Assembly (NCBI GenBank): GCA_934278005.1
Contig: CAKQWG010000135.1
Span: 1-8,921, forward strand
DNA: 8,921 nt
Direction of reading: 5' to 3'
Source: an uncultured Pirellulaceae bacterium
GTDB taxonomy: Bacteria; Planctomycetota; Planctomycetia; Pirellulales; Pirellulaceae
This document shows positions 1-7,412 of this stretch, piece after piece; position 1 is the first letter of the stretch, and the number at the start of each line of letters is the position of its first letter. The position numbers were made by a program, and so were the translations under genes. The notes beneath the pieces were generated by a model that saw nothing but the letters and a program-made list of their open reading frames with translations, was not told the origin of the DNA and did not search any database.

Positions 1-279
1 GCCAAACCGCTCCGCCGGTTTGCGCAGGTGATTCCGACCGACGGAGCGGCCGGGCGACTATGGCGCAGTCGCAAAGATAGTCGCCAAACGCAAAGATAGT
101 CGCCAAACCGCTCTGCCGGTTTGCGCGGGTGATTCCGACCGACGGAGCGGCCGGGCGACTATGGCGCGGTCACGAAGATAGTCGCCAAACGCCAAGATAG
201 TCGCCAAACCGCTCCGCCGGTTTGCGCAGGTGATTCCGACCGACGGAGCGGCCGGGCGACTATGGCGCAGTCGCAAAGA
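1..279. repeat. 101-bp tandem repeat array, about 2.8 copies, with nested inverted repeats
   Basis: Three units start at 1, 102 and 203. The third stops matching after 279, about 53 bp before the lactonase start codon. Units 1 and 3 are identical over the 77 bases they share; unit 2 differs from unit 1 at six of 101 positions (13, 26, 67, 71, 73 and 92 of the unit). Each unit holds a 7-bp hairpin (CAAACCG at 3-9 with CGGTTTG at 16-22), an 8-bp inverted repeat (CCGCTCCG at 7-14 with CGGAGCGG at 42-49) and GGCGACTA at 53-60 paired with TAGTCGCC at 78-85. A 19-bp direct duplication (72-90 and 91-109) spans the unit junction. The period is not a multiple of three, so a repeated protein is unlikely. 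The array starts at the window edge and probably extends further left. Its function is unknown; a REP/BIME-like or MITE-derived intergenic element is possible. Confidence 0.93.
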
Positions 280-321
280 GATGTAAACTACGTCTCCCAG
301 GTTCGCCTACTATTTTTTGAT

Positions 322-326
322 GAGGT
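322..326 (+). promoter_or_regulatory. Ribosome binding site of the lactonase-family gene
   Basis: GAGGT lies 6 nt before the ATG at 333, a good Shine-Dalgarno match and spacing that support this start. The unique stretch 280-332 between the repeat array and the gene shows no convincing -35/-10 pair. Confidence 0.6.
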
Positions 327-332
327 ACGTCG

Positions 333-1436
333 ATGTTGTCACGCTACTTTCTATTGGCTTTTGGCTTGGCATGTTTCACTGGCTCCAGGTCGGCTGACGC
401 TCAGCAACGCTACTGTGTCTATTTAGGTACCTACACTGACGGCGCTAGCCAAGGTATCTATACCTGCGAATTCGATCTGCGGGATGGCTCGCTGACGCCC
501 GTCAAGCTGGCCGTCGAGACGATCAATCCGACCTTCCTCGCATTTCATCCGAGCGGAAACTTTCTGTATGCAGTCAACGAAAGCGAAGCCACGATCAGTG
601 CCTTTGCTCTGGATGCCCAACAGGGTAAGTTGACTTTTCTCAACGCTCAACCTTCACAAGGTGGAGCGCCGTGCCACGTCAGCGTCGACCGCGCAGGCAA
701 GCATGTACTGGCGGCTAACTATACCGGCGGGAGCTGCTTATCGATCCCCATCGACTCCGATGGCAAGCTGGCCTCAACGTCATCGTTTCAGCAACACCAC
801 GGTCCCAAAACGAACGGCCATTCGATCAACTTGGATGCAGCCAATCGTTTCGCGCTGTGTTGCGACCTGGGGTTGGACAAGGTCATTACATACGACTTCG
901 ATGCCAAGACCGGCGAACTGACCGCGCACAGCGAATTGGACACTCCGGCAGGAACCGGGCCGCGACACTTAGCTTGGCATCCCAATGGCAAGATTGCCTA
1001 TGTCAATGGCGAGCACAACATGACAGTCTTAACCTGCGATTACGACGCTCAACATGGGAAACTGGCACAGAAACAAGTCATGTCGACAATTCCTGAAAAT
1101 GTTCAGCGCGACGGTGGGAGCACTGCTGAAACGGTCGTGCATCCATCGGGCAAGTTTGTCTATGTGTCCAACCGAGATCCCTACAATTCGATTGCCATCT
1201 TTGCAGTCGATCCCGAGAGTTTCGAATTGTCGGTCGTCGGCCATCAAGCCACGGGCATCAAAACGCCTCGCAACTTCGCGATTGAACCCACTGGCCAGTA
1301 TATGTTGGTCGCCAATCAGTCGGGTGGCAACGTCTGTGTACTGCGTATCGATCAACGGACCGGTGAGCTCTCACCAACGGGAACCAGTGTAGACATAGCC
1401 AATGCAGTTTGTGTGCGTTTCATGGAAATCCCTTAA
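333..1436 (+). CDS. Secreted lactonase-family seven-bladed beta-propeller (6-phosphogluconolactonase-like)
   Basis: This 367-residue protein matches the Pgl/YbhE type of 6-phosphogluconolactonase (Pfam Lactonase, COG2706) in length and motifs. Visible family signatures are the opening strand YLGTYTDGASQGIY (30-43), FHPSGNFLYAVNE (71-83), the HSINLD...CDLGLDKVITYDFD block (163-190), GPRHLAWHPNGKIAYV (209-224), VVHPSGKFVYVSNR (268-281) and PRNFAIEPTGQYMLVANQ (312-329). These are successive propeller blades. Residues 1-23 look like a signal peptide: Arg4, a hydrophobic core at 5-15, and an A-D-A cleavage site before Gln24. It is therefore probably exported. The cytosolic enzyme hydrolyses 6-phosphogluconolactone in the pentose phosphate pathway; an exported copy more likely acts on another sugar lactone or has another role, which the sequence does not reveal. 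It is preceded by the repeat array and converges on the YfhO-like gene. The ATG has a good ribosome binding site. Family assignment is confident; substrate is not. Confidence 0.9.
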   Translation: MLSRYFLLAFGLACFTGSRSADAQQRYCVYLGTYTDGASQGIYTCEFDLRDGSLTPVKLAVETINPTFLAFHPSGNFLYAVNESEATISAFALDAQQGKLTFLNAQPSQGGAPCHVSVDRAGKHVLAANYTGGSCLSIPIDSDGKLASTSSFQQHHGPKTNGHSINLDAANRFALCCDLGLDKVITYDFDAKTGELTAHSELDTPAGTGPRHLAWHPNGKIAYVNGEHNMTVLTCDYDAQHGKLAQKQVMSTIPENVQRDGGSTAETVVHPSGKFVYVSNRDPYNSIAIFAVDPESFELSVVGHQATGIKTPRNFAIEPTGQYMLVANQSGGNVCVLRIDQRTGELSPTGTSVDIANAVCVRFMEIP

Positions 1437-1439
1437 ACG

Positions 1440-4316
1440 CTACCAGAACCATTTGCGCGACAATTGGATTTTTTCTGCCGCGTGCGGCAGCTCGACTTCG
1501 ATGAAAAAAGGTTCGTGTCTGATTTCAAGCTCCCGACCCGAAGCGTCGTGAGCCAGCCACCCGCCGTCGTTAGTCTGGCGCACTATAAGTAACCTATGGA
1601 GCATTTGGCTGGTATCGACGGTGGTGGCTCGGCGCTCCGGGGCGGTATTTTCATGGATGCTTACGCCCTCCGCTGAACGATCGATAGCGGCTGCAGGAAT
1701 CTGTACGACGAGCTGGTCTGGGTGCGTCCAGCGCCAGCTGGGCGTGACTGCGAGAGCAAGAGATTCCACGGCTTCAGCGTCTGTGCCAGCGTCTATCTCA
1801 AGCTGTGCGACTGGTCTGACGAGCAGTTGGCACAGTGGCAGAGAATTCTCGATGGCTTGCCAAGTGAATTGAGTGGAACGAGCTGTCGGTTGAGCGATGT
1901 TTGGCTCGTTTGCTCTCTCACTGCGCGTAAGGCGATGAGTCACCCCCAGTTCGCGCAGCAAGCGATCGACCTCGGGCTGTTGCGGCAGTAGCTGATCATG
2001 CTGGCTGAGCCATCCGCGCAGCTGAGCGAGCTCTCGTGGATCGACCGATTGGGCCGCGTGCAGACTACTAACGTCTGCCAGCAAACCCAACTTGCCTAAC
2101 AGCCAAACCTGTTGATAGCTGGCTTGGTCCACGGCATAGCTTTGCGGCGACCGCACAAAATGGTCCCGCCGCAAATCCACTCGGCTGAGATTGCTCCACA
2201 CAAACGGCGCGTGTAGCGCTCGTGTGGAGCGACTCGATGTGATGGCATTCAGCGAATTGCCGTCTAAGCTCGGCGCGGGCAGGAAATCGACCCAGCAGCT
2301 CGCACACAAGGTCATCTCCAGTAGAGTTATCAGCACGAGGCTGGTTTTCCGGTGGCGTAAGCTTCTAGCTTGCGATTCCCCGGGGCGTAAGCTTTTAGCT
2401 TGCGATTCCCCATGGCCTAAGCTTTTAGCTTGCGAATCCGACCGTATTAAATTTCTACCTTTCGATCCCAGTTCCTTTAGGCTCCCAGCTGGTAACCGCA
2501 AACGCTCCCAATTCCTGATCGCAACCAAGCCGAGCAGCAGACTTGGCACCGCAAAAGCGATCAACAGTGAGCCGGCAATGGCCTGTGCGTGGGGCGGGCC
2601 TAGCCAAGCATCCCCGGCGTTGGCGGCGAGCCACGTGTCGAACCATGTACTGAACGGTGTATTGGCCGAGTAGCCCAAGCCGCTGGCTAGTGCAAGACAA
2701 CCGCTGAGCACCATTCCAATCAACGACAGTGCCAACACTGACAGCAGCAGCCGCCGGGGCACGATGCGTTCGACCGACGTCGGGTCGCCCAGTTGCCGAG
2801 CTGCCAAGAGGCTGCCAGCAGCTACGATCCAGACGGTCCATTTGGCCGGATAGCGAAACATGGAGTATCCCGGCACCAGACTATTGAACAACCAAGTCAG
2901 ACTACTCACGTGATCTTTGGGCAGTTGTGCGGAGAGCGAGCTGAGCCCTAGGCTGGAGAGCGACTCGCGCAGCAGCCACACGATCGAGTAATTGCCCAGG
3001 GCGGCCAGCACAGCCACCAAGAGCACGATCTTGAGAGATCGCGCCATGGTGTCGCGGGCTCTAAGCACGGCCAGCAGAAGCAACAGGCAGGGCCAGCAAC
3101 CGAAGTACAGCGAGGGGATCCACATGCGACCCTCCGCTGGCAAGACCGCAAATAGTCTTGAGTTGTGAGGCAGATAGTGGCCACCGAGGGTGGGCCACAG
3201 GCAGGTCAGCGCGTGCCACGGCGACAGACTGAAATCGTAGCGATGCGGCGGGCCGGGCCGCGTTGCGCGCAGCACAGCGTCCACCGTCGGAGTCGGCGAC
3301 GTTATCGCTATCGGGAGTGATTCGCCCGATGTCACGCGTGCAGCTGAAGCGACTGAAGGGTGTGTGGAAGCGTCCGACGCAGCACGTGACACAGCAGCCC
3401 CTGCAAACTCTGCGGATAGTTCACTTGAAGCGTGAGATTGAGCGGGAATGGGAGACGGAGTGTGAGCTGCCGAAGTTTGCACGACTCGCGCGTCGCGGCC
3501 AGCGCTGGCATTCACACGTCCGCTATGCCCGGCCCAGCGCCATGCGGGCAGCCACTGCACGCAGGTCAACACGACCACTAAGCCCATGGCCCCTAGACAC
3601 CACAGCAGCTGCTTGCCTATGGGCTCGCTTTTAGCAGCGGCAGTGAGCGGCGCTCGTTGTACCGGCTCAGCTGCTCGTGTCGCGGAGCGTGCGTGCAAGC
3701 CGCGCTGCACAAACTCAGTAGCGAAGATGACGCTGGAGACAATAAATGCATTGGCCACACCCTGAGGATCGCCGGCAAGCAACATCAAACTGGCCGCGCC
3801 CGCAAAAACGATACACGAGTAAATGTATTCGCGGCGACTGATCGACTGTAGGGCGGCCAAGGTAGCTGCTAGCGCAAAGCCTATCCAAGCTGCACTGCAC
3901 AAGTAAATTAAATTCGTGTGCTGAAACAAGACCGGGCAGCTTAGCGAGAAGCTGACGGCGGCCAGCCACGCAGTCGAATCGGTACAGCCCAGCTGGCGGG
4001 CAGCCCATTTCATGCCGGCCGCTGCGATGAGCAGATGCACAAGGATCACCAAAGAGAACTTCTGGGCCACGCTCAACCACGGTAGCCACCACAAGCATCG
4101 CAGCGGATAGTAGAGCGCCGCGCTGGGCTGTCCAGCCACAGACACGCCTAGGCCTTCACTGGGGTTCCAGCTCGGAAAAAAACTACCCTGCTGTGCGGCC
4201 TGCTCCAGCCATACCGCTTGAGGATAATAGAAATGGTAGGCATCACGAAAAGCAGGAACTCGGGAATCGATCAAGCCTGGATAGAGCAGCCACAGTAGAC
4301 AGCCCGTTAGAGCCAA
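1440..4316 (-). CDS. Large YfhO-like / GT-C-type polytopic membrane protein
   Basis: This 958-residue protein has about a dozen hydrophobic segments (around 1-16, 82-103, 114-156, 164-202, 236-257, 399-418, 428-448, 492-508, 521-545, 578-600, 657-676), then a soluble C-terminal region of about 280 residues. The N-terminal FRDAYHFYYPQ (23-33), SWNPSEGLGVSVAGQP (49-64) and the mid-protein FRYPAKWT (487-494) resemble the YfhO/GT-C family, in which early acidic residues serve lipid-linked sugar transfer. The C-terminal end, with NDGGWLAHDASGRELEI (916-932), is like the closing beta domain of YfhO proteins. The likely role is cell-envelope glycosylation; the substrate is unknown. The start is TTG: upstream in-frame codons back to a TGA near 4370 offer no ATG or GTG, and no strong ribosome binding site is visible, so the start is uncertain. 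Odd features are a Ser/Ala-rich insertion (about 264-359) and decamer repeats (611-660). It lies 102 bp downstream of atpC on the same strand. Confidence 0.75.
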   Translation of the reverse strand: MALTGCLLWLLYPGLIDSRVPAFRDAYHFYYPQAVWLEQAAQQGSFFPSWNPSEGLGVSVAGQPSAALYYPLRCLWWLPWLSVAQKFSLVILVHLLIAAAGMKWAARQLGCTDSTAWLAAVSFSLSCPVLFQHTNLIYLCSAAWIGFALAATLAALQSISRREYIYSCIVFAGAASLMLLAGDPQGVANAFIVSSVIFATEFVQRGLHARSATRAAEPVQRAPLTAAAKSEPIGKQLLWCLGAMGLVVVLTCVQWLPAWRWAGHSGRVNASAGRDARVVQTSAAHTPSPIPAQSHASSELSAEFAGAAVSRAASDASTHPSVASAARVTSGESLPIAITSPTPTVDAVLRATRPGPPHRYDFSLSPWHALTCLWPTLGGHYLPHNSRLFAVLPAEGRMWIPSLYFGCWPCLLLLLAVLRARDTMARSLKIVLLVAVLAALGNYSIVWLLRESLSSLGLSSLSAQLPKDHVSSLTWLFNSLVPGYSMFRYPAKWTVWIVAAGSLLAARQLGDPTSVERIVPRRLLLSVLALSLIGMVLSGCLALASGLGYSANTPFSTWFDTWLAANAGDAWLGPPHAQAIAGSLLIAFAVPSLLLGLVAIRNWERLRLPAGSLKELGSKGRNLIRSDSQAKSLGHGESQAKSLRPGESQARSLRHRKTSLVLITLLEMTLCASCWVDFLPAPSLDGNSLNAITSSRSTRALHAPFVWSNLSRVDLRRDHFVRSPQSYAVDQASYQQVWLLGKLGLLADVSSLHAAQSVDPRELAQLRGWLSQHDQLLPQQPEVDRLLRELGVTHRLTRSERANEPNIAQPTARSTQFTWQAIENSLPLCQLLVRPVAQLEIDAGTDAEAVESLALAVTPSWRWTHPDQLVVQIPAAAIDRSAEGVSIHENTAPERRATTVDTSQMLHRLLIVRQTNDGGWLAHDASGRELEIRHEPFFIEVELPHAAEKIQLSRKWFW
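1449..1474 (+). terminator. Candidate Rho-independent terminator of the lactonase-family gene
   Basis: CCATTTG (1449-1455) pairs with CAATTGG (1461-1467) around the 5-nt loop CGCGA, giving six Watson-Crick pairs and one T-T mismatch. After a single A comes a run of six T (1469-1474). It starts 13 bp after the lactonase stop codon, the expected place. The stem has only three G-C pairs, so it may be weak. It lies within the last codons of the convergent membrane-protein gene, so these bases also encode protein. Confidence 0.5.
1475..1490. other. Perfect 7-bp inverted repeat just past the candidate terminator
   Basis: CTGCCGC (1475-1481) and GCGGCAG (1484-1490) are separated by two bases, giving in practice a 6-bp G-C-rich stem with a 4-base loop. 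The T run lies before it on the + strand and would be an A run after it on the - strand, so it is not a standard intrinsic terminator in either direction. It encodes part of the C-terminus (Leu-Pro-His-Ala-Ala-Glu) of the membrane protein. It could block RNA decay or polymerase at this convergent junction, or be a chance result of codon use. Confidence 0.4.
2337..2486 (-). repeat. Intragenic 30-bp palindromic repeat, five copies, encoding 10-residue repeats
   Basis: Five in-frame 30-bp units lie within the YfhO-like gene and encode residues 611-660: GSLKELGSKG, RNLIRSDSQA, KSLGHGESQA, KSLRPGESQA, RSLRHRKTSL. The three copies at the gene's 3' side (+ strand cores at 2356-2374, 2386-2404 and 2416-2434) are nearly identical; the two towards 2486 are degraded but keep the 30-bp register. 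The core is a hairpin: CGTAAGCT, a 3-base loop, then AGCTTGCG, with one G-T pair; copy 3 has one mismatch. CCCCGGGG (2378-2385) separates the first two cores. The encoded segment is basic and polar and lies between hydrophobic segments at about 578-600 and 657-676, probably as a cytoplasmic loop. It is likely an inserted and expanded mobile palindromic repeat that keeps the reading frame open. Confidence 0.88.
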
Positions 4317-4418
4317 CCACTTGAGGAGCGTCGAAGCTAGATGAGAAGTGGCGGGTGTGATGAGATCTCAATCCTCGCCTGGGCGTTTTGCGATCTATCG
4401 TTTTAACTCACCAAGCGC

Positions 4419-4808
4419 CTAGGCGGTAACTCGAGCCAGCGCCCGCGCGCGGTCGATGGCTTTATCGCGGGCAATTTTCAGTTCGGGCTGGCCGCCGGGC
4501 AGAGCCAGGGCGTCTTGCATGGCTTGAGCAGCAATCGCACTGGTGAGCTGCTCAGCTTTGGTAACTTTGTCCGTCAAAACAGAGACGACATTATTAGCCA
4601 CCTGTACGAAGCCACCTTCGACGAAATAGTTTTGCGAGGTCCCACCCTGCTTGATGCGCAGCAGACCCAGACCCAGGCGACCCACTACGGGACTGTGGCC
4701 TTTGAGGATCCCCAACTCACCGTCAAATAACGGCACGGTGATCGATTCAGCTGGTACGTCCAGTTCGGTGCGTTCTGGGGTGACTACCACGCATTGTAAA
4801 TTGCTCAT
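4419..4808 (-). CDS. atpC: F1 ATP synthase epsilon subunit
   Basis: The 129-residue product has the usual length of epsilon. Epsilon binds the foot of gamma and contacts the c-ring; its C-terminal helices can restrain ATP hydrolysis. The N-terminal beta-sandwich (about 1-84) shows the family pattern VTPERTELDVPAESITVPLFDGELGILKGHSP (split: VTPERTEL 9-16, FDGELGILKGHSP 28-40) followed by FVEGGFVQVANNVVSVLTD (62-80). The C-terminal part (about 84-129) is an Ala-rich helical hairpin broken by the turn LPGGQPE (103-109). It is the last of the four atp genes here, starting 29 bp after the atpD stop, so the genes are surely co-transcribed. The ribosome binding site is weak (GAGAG about 8 nt upstream). 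The stop codon lies inside the perfect palindrome CGCCTAGGCG (4416-4425); no T run follows, so no terminator is evident. Confidence 0.97.
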   Translation of the reverse strand: MSNLQCVVVTPERTELDVPAESITVPLFDGELGILKGHSPVVGRLGLGLLRIKQGGTSQNYFVEGGFVQVANNVVSVLTDKVTKAEQLTSAIAAQAMQDALALPGGQPELKIARDKAIDRARALARVTA

Positions 4809-4837
4809 GTTTGACTCTCGGCGGTCCGGGGCTGCGG

Positions 4838-6364
<1,527 letters not shown>

Positions 6365-6414
6365 CTAACTGGCCGATTGAACTCGACCAGCGGCACCGGC
6401 TCAGCCGTTCGGGC

Positions 6415-7344
6415 CTAGCCCTCGAGAGCTTCAACACCGCCGATGATTTCCATGATTTCTTGAGTAATCTTGGCTTGGCGAGCACGGTTGAAGGTCATCG
6501 ACAGTTGTTTAATGATTTCCCCAGCATTTTCGGTAGCGCTCTTCATGGCTACCATCCGCGCGATTTGTTCGCTCACCGCCGCGTCTAGGAAGCACTTAAA
6601 TAGTTTGACTCGGAAGCTAGCTGGAACGACTTCTTCCAAAATGGATTCGGGCGACGGTAAGAATTCATACTCGCTGACTTGGCTGCCAGTTGCTGCGTCC
6701 ACTGTGGCCTGCGGGCCAGCAGAATTATCGTCGGTTTGCAGTGTGTTCTCTTCCGCGCTGAGCGCCGAAAACGGCAACAGCGTTTCGACGGTCGCCACCT
6801 GTCGAGAGATGCTGACAAACCGCGTGTAGGCGATGTCCAGGCGATCCATGCGACCGGAGATGAAGTCTTCCATCAAGCGGTCGGCGATCTTGGCTACCTC
6901 TTCAAAGACCGGTTGGTCTTCAAACTCGGTATACATTTGGTCGATAATTACACGGCGAAACTTCATCGCGGCAATACCGCGTTTGCCGCTAATCTCAAAC
7001 CGGAAGGCATCGCTCTTGGCTGTAAGTTCGTCACGACGCTGAACGGCGGCGCGGATTACCGACCCGTTGTAGCCACCGCACAAACCTCGATTGCTGGTCA
7101 GCATCAGCATTGTCGCCGACTTGACGACAGGACGCTCTGCCAGCAGTGGATGGGAGACGTCCAGTCCAGCCGCGGCTAGGTCTCGCACGATGGCTGTGAT
7201 TCGCTGGGTGTAATCGTTGGCTGCAGAGGCCCGGTCCATGGCTTTTTTGAACCGCGCAGTAGCGATCAATTCCATGGTTCGCGTAATCTTGCGGATGTTG
7301 CGAATGGACTTGCGTCGCTTGTCGAGTTCTCGAATGTTGCCCAT
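6415..7344 (-). CDS. atpG: F1 ATP synthase gamma subunit (rotor shaft)
   Basis: Gamma is the central shaft that couples proton-driven rotation to catalysis in beta. The N-terminal helix has the family opening MGNIRELDKRRKSIRNIRKIT (1-20 and on) and TMELIATARFKKA (23-35). The central Rossmann-like part carries TSNRGLCGGYN (83-93), and the C-terminal helix runs from about 267 to 307 with MKSATENAGEIIK and NRARQAKITQEIMEIIGG. At 309 residues it is about 20 longer than the roughly 287-residue bacterial form. The excess is an acidic, Ala/Ser/Thr-rich stretch at about 195-225, just before YEFLPSPESIL. That is the location of the redox-regulatory insertion of chloroplast gamma, but there is no cysteine in it; the only cysteines are Cys89 and Cys251. 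The gene starts 68 bp after the atpA stop, and no strong ribosome binding site is visible before its ATG. Confidence 0.97.
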   Translation of the reverse strand: MGNIRELDKRRKSIRNIRKITRTMELIATARFKKAMDRASAANDYTQRITAIVRDLAAAGLDVSHPLLAERPVVKSATMLMLTSNRGLCGGYNGSVIRAAVQRRDELTAKSDAFRFEISGKRGIAAMKFRRVIIDQMYTEFEDQPVFEEVAKIADRLMEDFISGRMDRLDIAYTRFVSISRQVATVETLLPFSALSAEENTLQTDDNSAGPQATVDAATGSQVSEYEFLPSPESILEEVVPASFRVKLFKCFLDAAVSEQIARMVAMKSATENAGEIIKQLSMTFNRARQAKITQEIMEIIGGVEALEG

Positions 7345-7412
7345 GGATATTCTGTCTTCGTTTTTTCTACCGCACTGAGTTGTTGGAAGCCTTGGGGCAC
7401 GCTAACACGCTG

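Noticed and set aside
58..276. 72-residue reading frame on the - strand through the repeat array
   Set aside because: It is made of the non-coding repeat; the 101-bp period changes frame in each copy, so the frame is a by-product of GC-rich sequence.
1..279. CRISPR array
   Set aside because: The whole 101-bp period is repeated, with no unique spacers between short identical repeats.
1362..1375. GGTGAG/CTCACC inverted repeat as terminator of the - strand membrane-protein gene
   Set aside because: The stem is perfect but no T run follows it on the - strand.
3263..3634. 123-residue reading frame on the + strand opposite the membrane-protein gene
   Set aside because: It is Arg-rich with no recognisable domain and lies opposite the Ser/Ala-rich insertion of the real gene, which gives a long open shadow frame.
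6397..6407. CGGCT/AGCCG inverted repeat in the atpG-atpD spacer as an attenuator
   Set aside because: The stem is only about 4-5 bp with a very small loop and no T run; it is within chance expectation.
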